The notes: generated by a model from the sequence alone, not told the origin. DNA of 11,573 nucleotides from an uncultured Actinoplanes sp. (GCF_934643405.1 NZ_CAKUCL010000239.1:1-11573), one strand, 5' to 3'; positions 1 through 6,674 are shown, numbered from the stretch's first letter. Made by a program: numbers and translations.

Positions 1-1514
1 CGGCGGCACTGGCCGGCCGGGCCGCCGAGGCGGTCATCGCGGCCGACGCGCCGGCCGGTCACCGCGTCCGGGCGCGGGTGGTGCTCCTGGATCTGGCCGG
101 GCAGGCGCTGGCCGAGATGGGGGAGACGTTCGCGGCGGCGCTGGCCGAGGCCGGCGACGACCCGGCGCTGCTCGCCCCGGTCCGGCTGCGGCTGACCTGG
201 GCCGCTTTCCTCACCGGCGAACCGGACCGCGCCGCCGGCGAGGCCGTCCGCGCCGCCGATGCCGCCCGGCGGGCCGGCGACCCGACCAGCGAGGCGATGG
301 CACTGAGCGTGCTGGCCCAGGTGCAGCGGCTGCGCGGCGAGCCCCGCTGGTCGGCCACCCTGGCCCAGGCGCTCGCGCTGCCCGCCACCCCGGCGCCGGA
401 CTGGCTGCACTACGGGCCGCGGTACATCGCGGCCCGGTTCGCGATGGTCGACGACCGGCTGGACGAGGCCCGTGCCGAGCTGCTCAAGCTGCTGGCGGTC
501 GCCGAGGACGACCGGATCGGCGAGGCCCGGGTCGAGGTGCTGCGCAGCCTGTCCGAGGTGGCCACCCGGGCGGGCCGGTGCCGCGACGCCCTGCAGTACG
601 CGCACCGCGCCGTCGAGGCCGCCCAGAGCGCCGGCCTGTCGCCGGGTCCGACCTGGTACACCGCCGCGGTGGCCGAGCTCGCCGGTGGCAGCCTGGCGGC
701 GGCCGCCGGTTTCGCCCGTCGCGGTGTGCGGGCCTCCGAACAGGAGGGCGACAGCCTCTATCTGCGCCGCAACCTGCACGCGCTGGGGCAGGCCGAGCTG
801 CGCGCGGGGGAGACCCGGGCCGGCGTGGCGGCGCTGTGCCGGCTGCGCGACCTGGAGGCCGAGTCCGGCGGCGCCGACCCGATGATCGTGCGCTGGCACG
901 GCGATCTCGCCGGCGGCCTGGCCGCGCTGGGCGAGCACACCGAGGCCGCGGCCACGCTCGCCGCCGCCCGGGCCGCCGCGCACCGGCTGGGCAACACCCC
1001 GGGGGTGACCGGCTATCTCGACCGGGCCGCCGCCGTGGTTCTCTCGGAGAGCGGCCAGGCCGACTCGGCGGTGGTGCTCTCGGCCGCGGCGGCGCAGCAC
1101 TTCGAGCAGCTGCACCAGCCGATCGAGCAGGCGCACGCGCTGCTGGTGCAGGGCGGGGCGGAACGGCGGCGGCGCCGGTACGCGGCGGCCCGGGTGGCGA
1201 TCGGCGCGGCACTGGCGATCTTTCTGGCCGCCGACGCCAAGCCGTGGGCCGAGCAGACCGAGCGCGCGCTGGCCCGCACCGAGGGAAACTCGGCGCCGCT
1301 TGATCTGGGGCTCACCTCGACCGAGTTGCGGATCGCGGCCCTGGTGCGCGACGGCGCGAGCAACCGGGAGATCGCAAGCCGGCTCTATCTGAGCGTCAAG
1401 ACCGTCGAGGCGACGCTGACCAGGGTCTACCGCAAGCTCGGCGTCCGGTCGCGCACCCAGCTCTCGTCGCGTCTGCAGACTCCGTCGGTGTCCGAGGTCA
1501 CCTCGGGCGCGTGA
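1..1514 (+). CDS. LuxR-family transcriptional regulator, 5' end outside window
   Basis: The frame is open from the first bases of the window, reading through position 3 onward with no stop and no convincing start, so the gene begins upstream; a GTG at 78 lies inside continuous alanine- and leucine-rich helical sequence and is unlikely to be the true start. About 400 visible residues form an alpha-helical, TPR-like repeat region. The last ~60 residues before an 11-residue tail (about bases 1305-1478) are a GerE/LuxR helix-turn-helix: LTSTELRIAALVRDGASNRE followed by the recognition-helix pattern LYLSVKTVEATLTRVYRKLG. This layout matches the C-terminal half of large ATP-binding LuxR (LAL, MalT-like) regulators, whose N-terminal ATPase would lie outside the window; that part is inference. 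The protein should act in the cytoplasm as a DNA-binding activator. Its targets cannot be deduced. A hairpin 20 bp after the stop may end the transcript. Confidence 0.9.
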   Translation, partial: AALAGRAAEAVIAADAPAGHRVRARVVLLDLAGQALAEMGETFAAALAEAGDDPALLAPVRLRLTWAAFLTGEPDRAAGEAVRAADAARRAGDPTSEAMALSVLAQVQRLRGEPRWSATLAQALALPATPAPDWLHYGPRYIAARFAMVDDRLDEARAELLKLLAVAEDDRIGEARVEVLRSLSEVATRAGRCRDALQYAHRAVEAAQSAGLSPGPTWYTAAVAELAGGSLAAAAGFARRGVRASEQEGDSLYLRRNLHALGQAELRAGETRAGVAALCRLRDLEAESGGADPMIVRWHGDLAGGLAALGEHTEAAATLAAARAAAHRLGNTPGVTGYLDRAAAVVLSESGQADSAVVLSAAAAQHFEQLHQPIEQAHALLVQGGAERRRRRYAAARVAIGAALAIFLAADAKPWAEQTERALARTEGNSAPLDLGLTSTELRIAALVRDGASNREIASRLYLSVKTVEATLTRVYRKLGVRSRTQLSSRLQTPSVSEVTSGA

Positions 1515-1534
1515 CCAGCGGATAGTCCACGCAG

Positions 1535-1573
1535 AGTGACGCCGGTAACCACGATTCAGTGGGGGCCGTCACT
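1535..1573 (+). terminator. Possible terminator hairpin after the LuxR gene
   Basis: AGTGAC plus GCC (1535-1543) can pair with GGC (1564-1566) and GTCACT (1568-1573), with a one-base bulge at 1567. A smaller CCAC/GTGG hairpin (1549-1552 with 1559-1562) nests inside. It starts 20 bp after the LuxR stop codon and has no U-tract, which is usual for actinobacterial terminators. It lies before the promoter candidate of the next gene. Folding energy was not calculated. Confidence 0.4.
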
Positions 1574-1585
1574 TCGACAGCGAGG

Positions 1586-1609
1586 GTTTTACCTGCTTGA
1601 TTTCGGTAT
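1586..1609 (+). promoter_or_regulatory. Possible SigB/SigF-type promoter for the 85-aa gene
   Basis: GTTT at 1586-1589, a 14-base spacer, then CGGTAT at 1604-1609 resembles the actinobacterial general-stress (SigB/SigF group) pattern GTTT-N14-16-GGGTAT, with one mismatch in the -10 element. Transcription would begin near 1616 and leave a leader of about 70 bases before the TTG start at 1685. No better housekeeping -35/-10 pair was seen in this gap. Short motifs like this arise by chance, so the call is tentative. Confidence 0.35.
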
Positions 1610-1672
1610 GGAGCCGAGCACCTGGATCGTTGAACCACAAGGCGACGATGCCTTTCGCCATTACGATCCGTT

Positions 1673-1678
1673 AAGGAG
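1673..1678 (+). promoter_or_regulatory. Ribosome binding site that fixes a TTG start
   Basis: AAGGAG lies 6 bases before the TTG at 1685. It is the strongest Shine-Dalgarno sequence in the neighbourhood and is the main reason for choosing TTG over the in-frame ATG at 1700. Confidence 0.8.
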
Positions 1679-1684
1679 ACGGCC

Positions 1685-1942
1685 TTGAAGATCAGTAACA
1701 TGCTTCGCGACGTCCGCACGGTGCTGGCGAACCGGCGCACCATGCGGGTCGCCCACCGCAAGCTCAGCGACGAGCTGGCGTCGTTCCGCAGCACGGCCGA
1801 GCGCGCCGAGATCGACGAGCTGCTGAGCCGCCACACCGCGGAGGAGACGGCCGAGATCCGGGCCATCCTGTACCGCCACGACGCGTACCGGGTGGCGGCC
1901 GGGATTCGCCCGACCGCCGGCCTGGGTGGTTACCGGGGCTGA
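1685..1942 (+). CDS. 85-aa helical protein of unknown function
   Basis: I do not recognise a family. The TTG start has an ideal ribosome binding site 6 bases upstream, and codon use fits a real gene. The product is charged and mostly helical, with many Arg, Glu and Ala residues. A heptad-like stretch around residues 23-66 (KLSDELASFRSTAER, then EIDELLSRHTAEETAEIR) could form a helical hairpin or short coiled coil. A glycine-rich tail (GLGGYRG) follows. There is no signal peptide, membrane segment or cysteine, so it is probably cytoplasmic. It has its own intergenic region, between a hairpin after the LuxR gene and a possible stress-type promoter, so it is likely transcribed alone. Its 3' end overlaps the convergent TerC gene by 13 bp. 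A stress-related role is only a guess from the promoter candidate. Confidence 0.8.
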   Translation: MKISNMLRDVRTVLANRRTMRVAHRKLSDELASFRSTAERAEIDELLSRHTAEETAEIRAILYRHDAYRVAAGIRPTAGLGGYRG

Positions 1943-2955
1943 CGACGGTGCTCGTCAGCCGGTGAGGCGGCCTGAGTACGGGCCCGGATGCTGCCCGCAT
2001 GGGCCTTGGCGTCCGGGTCCTTTCGCACCTTGACCAGGCTCGCGATGGTGGTGACGGCCAGCACGACCACGATCACCACCAGGGAGAGCGCGGTGCTGAT
2101 CTCGGGCACCGAGTGGCTGATGTCGGTGTGCAGCCAGTGCAGCACGAGCTTGGCGCCGATGAAGGCCAGGATCACCGCGAGGCCGCTGGACAGATAGACC
2201 AGCCGGTCGAGCAGCCCCTTCACCAGGAAGAACAGGGCGCGAAGGCCGAGCAGCGCGAAGGCGTTGGCGACGAAGACGATGTACGCCTCGTCGGTCACGC
2301 CGAACACGGCCGGGATCGAGTCGAGCGCGAAGAGCAGGTCGGAGCTGCCGATCGCGATCAGCACGATGAGCATCGGCGTGACGACCCGCCGGCCGTCCAC
2401 CCGGGTGATCATCTTGCCGCCGATGTAGTCGTCGGTGACCGGCAGGACCCGCTTGCTGACCTTGACCAGGGCGTTGTCCTCGATGTCCGGGTCCTCGTCG
2501 CGGTGCCGGAACAGCTGCACCGCCGTGAAGATCAGCAGCAGCCCGAAGATCAGGAACATGAACGAGAAGAGCGAGAGCAGCGTCGCACCCAGGGCGATGA
2601 AGACGACCCGGAAGATCAGCGCGATGATGATCCCGAAGGTCAGCACCTCCTGCTGATACTTCTCCGGGACCGCGAACGTGCTCATGATGATCACGAACAC
2701 GAAGAGGTTGTCGACCGACAGGCTCTTCTCGACGATGTAGCCGGCGAAGTACTGCGCGCCGAAGTCCCAGCCCGCCACGCTGCCGAAGACCACCCCGAAG
2801 GCGATCGCGACCGCGATGTAGAAGACCGACCAGGCGGCGGCCTCGCGGAAGCCGACGGCGTGCGGGCGCAGGACGCCCAGGGTCAGATCGAGGGCGAGCA
2901 GGGCGACGACGACCCCGATGGTCAGCGTCCAGCCGAGCGCGGTGACCTCAAGCAT
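1930..2955 (-). CDS. TerC-family integral membrane protein (Alx/YckE-like)
   Basis: This 341-residue protein has about nine hydrophobic segments spread from residue 10 to 308 and a charged, probably cytoplasmic C-terminal tail. Family signatures are clear: EKSLSVDNLFVFVII (residues 76-90) and SSDLLFALDSIPAVFGV (204-220). The Asp residues in these membrane segments (D82, D206, D212) are characteristic of TerC proteins. The family is linked to tellurium resistance, and its Alx/MntP-associated members to manganese export or metal loading of secreted proteins; which applies here cannot be read from sequence. The ATG at 2955 follows CGGAGG with an 11-base spacer, rather long. The dioxygenase gene lies 92 bp upstream on the same strand, separated by a hairpin, so separate transcription or attenuated read-through are both possible. 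The 3' end overlaps the convergent 85-aa gene. Confidence 0.93.
   Translation of the reverse strand: MLEVTALGWTLTIGVVVALLALDLTLGVLRPHAVGFREAAAWSVFYIAVAIAFGVVFGSVAGWDFGAQYFAGYIVEKSLSVDNLFVFVIIMSTFAVPEKYQQEVLTFGIIIALIFRVVFIALGATLLSLFSFMFLIFGLLLIFTAVQLFRHRDEDPDIEDNALVKVSKRVLPVTDDYIGGKMITRVDGRRVVTPMLIVLIAIGSSDLLFALDSIPAVFGVTDEAYIVFVANAFALLGLRALFFLVKGLLDRLVYLSSGLAVILAFIGAKLVLHWLHTDISHSVPEISTALSLVVIVVVLAVTTIASLVKVRKDPDAKAHAGSIRARTQAASPADEHRRQPR
1937..1960. terminator. Hairpin at the convergent junction of the 85-aa gene and terC
   Basis: GGCTGACGA (1937-1945) and TCGTCAGCC (1952-1960) form a perfect 9-bp stem with the 6-base loop CGGTGC. ACC/GGT (1932-1934 with 1961-1963) can extend it across a two-base bulge. 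The stop codon of the plus-strand gene (1940-1942) sits in the left arm, and the terC stop (1932-1930) is just outside it. For the small gene it is in the usual terminator position; for terC it overlaps the last codons. There is no U-tract. Confidence 0.6.
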
Positions 2956-2973
2956 GAGACGTGGAACCTCCGG

Positions 2974-3009
2974 AAAAGCGGGGGCAATGTCCCCTCATCG
3001 TCCCCGCTT
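2974..3009 (-). terminator. Hairpin plus short T-run between dioxygenase and terC
   Basis: Read on the minus strand, AAGCGGGG (3009-3002) pairs perfectly with CCCCGCTT (2983-2976), giving an 8-bp stem followed by TTTT (2977-2974, the first two T's being part of the stem). A second GGGG inside the loop (2994-2991) can pair with CCCC (2984-2981) instead, so two folds compete. It may terminate the dioxygenase transcript (stop at 3048) or, if terC is transcribed from further upstream, act as an attenuator. It lies only a few bases before the terC ribosome binding site (2971-2967). Confidence 0.5.
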
Positions 3010-3047
3010 ACCCTGGGAGCTACCTGAATAACCTGGTGATATAGCCG

Positions 3048-3818
3048 TCAGTCGACCTGGAACGACCGTTTCGCCAGGCCCATCCAGAAGCCGTCGATCG
3101 GCTGATCCGGTGACTGCTCGGGGTCGCCCGAGGCGCCGAGCGTGAGGAACATCGGGGCGAAATGCTCGATGGTCGGGTGCGCGTACGGCATGCCCGGCGC
3201 CCGGCTGCGGAAGTCGGCCAGCTCGTCCACCGCCCCGCGGGCCAGCGTCTCGGCGGCCCAGGCGTCGAACTCCTCCGACCAGCCGGGCGCGGCCGCCTCC
3301 GGCCGCCAGTCCCGCAGGAACGGCAGCCCGTGGGTGGTGAAGCCGGAGCCGACGATCAGCACGCCCTCGTCGCGCAGCGGGGCGAGCCGGCGGCCCAGGT
3401 CGAGCAGCCGGTCCGGTTCGAGCGTGGGCAGCGACATCTGCAGCACGGGGATGTCCGCCTCCGGATACATGACGGTCAGCGGCACGTAGGCCCCGTGATC
3501 GAGCCCGCGGCCGGTGCGCGCGACCCGCTCGGTGTCCGGCATCAGCTTCTCGATCCGCGCCGCCAGTGCCGGCGCGCCGGGCGCCGGATACGTCACCTGG
3601 TAGTACTTCCGGTCGAAGCCGCCGAAGTCGTACACCAGCGGGACCGTCTCGGTGGCACCGAGCATCAGCGGCGCCGACTCCCAGTGCGCCGACGCCATCA
3701 GGATCGCCTGCGGCCGGGGCAGCCCGGCGGTGAGTTCCTTGAGCTGGCTCACCCACCGCGCGTCGTCCACCAGGGGTGGGGCGCCGTGGCTGAGGAACAG
3801 GGCGGGCATGCGGCTCAT
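3048..3818 (-). CDS. Extradiol dioxygenase, DODA/YgiD type (LigB superfamily)
   Basis: This 256-residue protein matches the usual length of YgiD-like 4,5-DOPA extradiol dioxygenases. Class III ring-opening dioxygenases use a metal held by histidines, and the expected motifs are present: SHGAP (H11), SAHWE (H45), DHGAYVPL (H108), the GSGFTTHG loop (H163) and HPTIEHFAP (H214, H219). H11, H45 and one of the later histidines are the likely metal ligands. The enzyme would cleave a catechol-type ring in the cytoplasm; the natural substrate of bacterial members is mostly unknown. GGAGG ends 5 bases before the first ATG, so MSRM is preferred over the second ATG. A perfect 14-bp palindrome overlaps the region just upstream of the binding site, suggesting its own repressor-controlled promoter rather than simple read-through from DUF1501, whose stop is 61 bp upstream. 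Confidence 0.92.
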   Translation of the reverse strand: MSRMPALFLSHGAPPLVDDARWVSQLKELTAGLPRPQAILMASAHWESAPLMLGATETVPLVYDFGGFDRKYYQVTYPAPGAPALAARIEKLMPDTERVARTGRGLDHGAYVPLTVMYPEADIPVLQMSLPTLEPDRLLDLGRRLAPLRDEGVLIVGSGFTTHGLPFLRDWRPEAAAPGWSEEFDAWAAETLARGAVDELADFRSRAPGMPYAHPTIEHFAPMFLTLGASGDPEQSPDQPIDGFWMGLAKRSFQVD

Positions 3819-3828
3819 CGTGGCCTCC

Positions 3829-3842
3829 GTTGAAGCTTCAAC
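3829..3842. promoter_or_regulatory. Perfect 14-bp palindrome, likely operator of the dioxygenase gene
   Basis: GTTGAAGCTTCAAC is identical to its reverse complement. It sits immediately before the GGAGG ribosome binding site and 10 bases before the ATG of the minus-strand dioxygenase gene. A dimeric winged-helix repressor such as a MarR-type protein commonly binds sites of this size; the TTGAA/TTCAA half-sites fit this. No regulator gene is adjacent in the window, so the partner is unknown. Confidence 0.6.
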
Positions 3843-3879
3843 TATCTGACCACCACGATACGTCAGGCTATTTGCGTCG

Positions 3880-5079
3880 TCAACTAAATGTGAGGCGACC
3901 GGTCCAGCCGCCCAGGGTTCGGGCCGGGTCGCTGCCGAGCACCTCGGCGAGCAGATAGCCGTAGACGTCCCGGAAGTCGACGGTGTACTTCAGATCGCCG
4001 TCGTCGAGGTCGGTGAGGCTCGGGGGCTCGCCGTACATCCCGCCCTCGATCCCGTCGCCCAGCAGCAGCACGTTCGACGCGGTGCCGTGGTCGGTGCCGT
4101 CCGACGCGTTCGCCCGCACCCGCCGGCCGAACTCGGAGTAGACCGCGATCACCACGCCCTTGCCGGCCACCCGCCGGGCGAACGCCGCGAGGGGCTTGTC
4201 CAGTTTGGTCAGCAGCGCCTCCTGCGCGCTCCTCTCGTCGGCGTGCAGGTCGAACCCGCCGAGCGACACCGAGTAGACCCGGGTGGCCGCGCCTCCCTCG
4301 ACGCAGCGGGCGACCAGCGCCAGTTGCTGATCCAGCGGGGGAGCGGCGCCACCGGTCGCGGTCGCCGGCGTCTCGTCCTCGTCGTCCGGCGCCTCGGCCA
4401 CACCGCGGATCAGGTCCCGCACCCGCAGGAGATCGGCGAAGCAGGCCGACGCGCGGGCCAGCGCCGGGGTCTCGCCGGCCGACGGCGTGCCCAGCTCGCG
4501 CAGCAGCTCGGGGGTCACCGAGCCGGGCAGCCTCACCTCGCCGCCGGGGACGGTCGCGCCGGCACTGGTCGCGCCGGCCAGCAGTGGCGGCAGCACCGGT
4601 TCGAACGAGACGGCCAGGCGCGGGTCGCCGCCGGCCGCGTCCAGCCAGCGGCCCAGCCACCCGGTGGTGCCGGGCCGCTCCGGCTGCGCGGTCTGCCAGA
4701 TGTCCATCGACCGGAAGTGGCTGTGGTCCGGCTTCGGGTAGCCGACTCCCCGGACGATCGCCAGCTGGTGATCCTGGTAGAGCCGGTGCAGGCCGGCCAG
4801 GCCCGGGTTCAGGCCGAAGGTGTCGTCCAGCCGCAGGATCCGCGACGGGTCGTAGGCCAGGTGCGGGCGGGCGGCGGCATACGCCGGATCCCCGTACGGG
4901 ACGAGGGTGTTCAGCCCGTCGTTACCTCCGTAGAGCGTGACCAGCACGAGCGTCTTCGCCGTGGCATCGCGATCGGCGGACGTCTCGAGCAGTTCCCTGA
5001 TGCCGTAGGTGGCGGCGCCGGCGGCGACGGCGGCGACGCCGCTCGCGGCCAGGAACCGGCGGCGGGTGACGGTGTCCAT
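3880..5079 (-). CDS. DUF1501 protein, Tat-exported
   Basis: This 399-residue protein begins with a twin-arginine signal: TRRRFLAASG at residues 5-14, then an alanine-rich hydrophobic stretch to about residue 25, so it is probably exported folded through Tat. DUF1501 hallmarks follow: LYGGNDGLNTLVP (49-61), DHSHFRSMDIWQT (118-130) and the signature YSEFGRRVRANASDGTDHG (314-332). The family is related to the sulfatase/alkaline phosphatase fold, so the conserved Asp/His residues may bind metal, but no substrate is established. GAGGAGGG (5093-5086) precedes the ATG and contains the stop codon of the DUF1800 gene, 12 bp upstream, pointing to one transcript and coupled translation. It should work with the DUF1800 product outside the membrane; that is inference from the recurring gene pair. 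Confidence 0.93.
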   Translation of the reverse strand: MDTVTRRRFLAASGVAAVAAGAATYGIRELLETSADRDATAKTLVLVTLYGGNDGLNTLVPYGDPAYAAARPHLAYDPSRILRLDDTFGLNPGLAGLHRLYQDHQLAIVRGVGYPKPDHSHFRSMDIWQTAQPERPGTTGWLGRWLDAAGGDPRLAVSFEPVLPPLLAGATSAGATVPGGEVRLPGSVTPELLRELGTPSAGETPALARASACFADLLRVRDLIRGVAEAPDDEDETPATATGGAAPPLDQQLALVARCVEGGAATRVYSVSLGGFDLHADERSAQEALLTKLDKPLAAFARRVAGKGVVIAVYSEFGRRVRANASDGTDHGTASNVLLLGDGIEGGMYGEPPSLTDLDDGDLKYTVDFRDVYGYLLAEVLGSDPARTLGGWTGRLTFS

Positions 5080-5085
5080 GGTTGT

Positions 5086-5093
5086 CCCTCCTC
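5086..5093 (-). promoter_or_regulatory. Ribosome binding site overlapping the upstream stop codon
   Basis: GAGGAGGG lies 6 bases before the DUF1501 ATG and shares bases with the TGA of DUF1800 (5094-5092). This arrangement suggests that ribosomes finishing DUF1800 reinitiate on DUF1501. Confidence 0.7.
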
Positions 5094-6354
5094 AGTGGAC
5101 CGCGTACTCGGGGCTCGCCAGGCCCAGCGCCAGCAGGCGCCGCGGATCCTTGATCCCGGCCAGGGCACCCCGGGTGCGGTCGGTCCAGGCGTCGACGACC
5201 AGCAGGTCGGCGAGCGCGTCCAGCCGGTCGCCGGAGGTCAGGCGGCCGGCCGCGGCCGGCGCCAGCGTGGCGAGTTGCTGCCCGGCCCGCAGCCGCGCCT
5301 CGGTGGACGAGGTGGTCAGCCACGCGGCGCCGACCGGCCAGCCGCCCACCGACGGCGGCCGGAACGGCACCTGGCCCAGCGCCTTGAGCATCGCGGGCAG
5401 CTTCGCCTCGGCCGGATCGATACCCAGCTGGCGAACCGCGCCGATCGCCCACTCCACCGGCTGTTTCACGAGCAGCCCCCGGGTCGCCGGGAAGTCCGGA
5501 TCGGTCACCAGCGTCCTCAGCAGGGCGGTGGTGTCGCGCCCGGCGGCGGCGATCCGGTTCACGGCCTGCGGGCTCGGCGCCTCGCCCGAGCCGTAGCGGA
5601 TCCACAGCCGCCGCACCAGGAACGGCACGTGGTGGTCACTGCGGACGAGCAGATCCCCGTACGTGTCCACATCGTCCACCCCGTCCCGCCCCAGCAGCCG
5701 CACGGCCGTGGGGTCGTGCCGTTCCGGCCGCAGCACGGCCCGGCCGGTCCGCTGGTCGACCTGCCAGCCGGTCAGCACCCGCGCGCCCGCCCGCACGTCG
5801 TCCTCGGTGTAGGTGCCGACGCCGAGGGTGAACAGCTCCATCAGCTCGCGGGCCAGGTTCTCGTTCGGCGCCGCCCGGGTGTTCTTCTGCCCGTCCAGCC
5901 ACAGGATCAGCGCCGGGTCGCGCAGCATCGCGCGCACCAGCGGACCGGTGTCGCCCGTCCCGTACCGGCGGAAGGTCTGCTGCTGGCCGAGCATGAGCGG
6001 GGCCGAGCGCACCTTCTGCGCGCTGGTCGCCCAATGGCCGTGCCAGAAGAAGGTGAGCTTCTCCGCAGCCGTGCCGCCGGCCGCCGCCATCCGGGCGAGC
6101 CACCAGCTCAGTGCCCGGGTCAGCTGATCACGCTGACCCTTGCGGCCGGCCTGCCTCTGCTCGCGGGTGGCGCCGGGTCGCAGGGCGGCGAGCGGGTCCG
6201 GGCCCAGGGAGGGCGGCGCCGGTGCGGCGGCCGCGGCGAACAACCGGGCGATCGTGCGCTCCACGCCGTCGCGCGCGGCGGCGTCGACCTCGGCCGACGT
6301 GGGGCCGAATGTCACGCGGCGTAAGAGGTGGGACAGCTCGCGACGGTCCGTCAT
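5092..6354 (-). CDS. DUF1800 family protein
   Basis: This 420-residue protein starts with the family's typical opening, HLLRRVTFGPT (residues 9-19). It also has FWHGHWATS (103-111), NENLARELMELFTLGVG (164-180) with YTEDDV next to it, RVLTGW (192-197), DPDFPATRGLLVKQPVEW (286-302 region), PPSVGGW (333-339) and a C-terminal LASPEYAVH. The protein is helical and of unknown biochemical function. Unlike its partner it shows no clear signal peptide or membrane segment, so it may be carried out by DUF1501 through Tat, or remain inside; both are inference. The ATG at 6354 is supported by the N-terminal family match more than by its weak binding site (AGGA only 2-3 bases away). It is the first gene of the pair, and the ACAACGTTGT palindrome lies about 90 bp upstream. 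Confidence 0.92.
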   Translation of the reverse strand: MTDRRELSHLLRRVTFGPTSAEVDAAARDGVERTIARLFAAAAAPAPPSLGPDPLAALRPGATREQRQAGRKGQRDQLTRALSWWLARMAAAGGTAAEKLTFFWHGHWATSAQKVRSAPLMLGQQQTFRRYGTGDTGPLVRAMLRDPALILWLDGQKNTRAAPNENLARELMELFTLGVGTYTEDDVRAGARVLTGWQVDQRTGRAVLRPERHDPTAVRLLGRDGVDDVDTYGDLLVRSDHHVPFLVRRLWIRYGSGEAPSPQAVNRIAAAGRDTTALLRTLVTDPDFPATRGLLVKQPVEWAIGAVRQLGIDPAEAKLPAMLKALGQVPFRPPSVGGWPVGAAWLTTSSTEARLRAGQQLATLAPAAAGRLTSGDRLDALADLLVVDAWTDRTRGALAGIKDPRRLLALGLASPEYAVH

Positions 6355-6438
6355 GTTCCTGAACCTAGATGTACAACGTCAGAAACAGGTAAGGACGGGG
6401 TTCGGATCCGGTACGGGCCGGGCCTGAGTCCTATATCG

Positions 6439-6448
6439 ACAACGTTGT
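6439..6448. promoter_or_regulatory. Perfect palindrome ACAACGTTGT, possible LacI-type operator
   Basis: The 10-bp site has the central AACGTT seen in many LacI-family operators. A degenerate copy, ACAACGTCAG, sits 66 bp to the left at 6373-6382, nearer the DUF1800 start. It lies next to the possible minus-strand -10 at 6435-6430, where a repressor could block DUF1800 transcription. No regulator gene is present in the window. Confidence 0.4.
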
Positions 6449-6576
6449 ATCCAAGCGATGAAACGCCAGGTCCACAGTTTTCTGCAGAATGCATTCGCGG
6501 TCGCGCCACATCGGACTGAAGATCGATCCCCTAAGGACATTGCGCGCGACTAGATCCGCTGGCATGCTACGCGGGG

Positions 6577-6604
6577 TTGTGCGCGGGAACGCTCAACGTA
6601 ACTA
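6577..6604 (+). promoter_or_regulatory. Weak promoter candidate for the GPP34 gene
   Basis: TTGTGC (6577-6582), a 16-base spacer and TAACTA (6599-6604) form a poor but plausible housekeeping promoter. It would place the transcript start near 6611 and give a leader of about 64 bases. The -10 overlaps CGTAACTAGTTTCG (6597-6610), a 14-bp palindrome with one mismatched pair, which may be an operator. Confidence 0.3.
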
Positions 6605-6658
6605 GTTTCGCACGGTTGCGGCGCTCACTGTGAGTAAGGATCACGGGGGCTGCCGCGC

Positions 6659-6667
6659 GGAGAGGAG
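6659..6667 (+). promoter_or_regulatory. Ribosome binding site that fixes the GPP34 start
   Basis: GGAGAGGAG is 7 bases before the GTG at 6675. The alternative in-frame GTG at 6630 has no purine-rich sequence at a suitable distance. Confidence 0.7.
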
Positions 6668-6674
6668 TGCCGCA

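Larger units (their letters stand above)
6355..6674. promoter_or_regulatory. Divergent regulatory region between DUF1800 and GPP34 genes
   Basis: These 320 bp are less GC-rich than the flanking genes and hold no credible coding region. They must carry the promoters for DUF1800 (leftward) and the GPP34 gene (rightward). CAACGT occurs at 6374-6379, 6440-6445 and 6594-6599; the middle copy is the core of a perfect palindrome. A TATAGG hexamer on the minus strand (6435-6430) could be the -10 of DUF1800 with the palindrome just upstream, but no good -35 accompanies it. Confidence 0.6.

Noticed and set aside
1999..3027. Long plus-strand open frame opposite terC
   Set aside because: Composition is dominated by Asp, Glu, Gln, His and Arg, the mirror of a membrane protein gene; TerC motifs on the minus strand are decisive.
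2956..3047. yybP-ykoY manganese riboswitch before terC
   Set aside because: Only 92 bp are available and I could not match the conserved internal-loop sequences of that riboswitch; only a plain hairpin is supported.
4087..6324. Long plus-strand open frame of 745 codons opposite DUF1800 and DUF1501
   Set aside because: Its translation is Gly/Arg/Gln/Val-rich with no recognisable domain; the minus-strand frames show clear family motifs. Such antisense frames are expected from G/C-biased third positions.
6630..6674. GPP34 start at GTG 6630
   Set aside because: No ribosome binding site; the added 15 residues do not resemble the family, while GTG 6675 is well placed after GGAGAGGAG.
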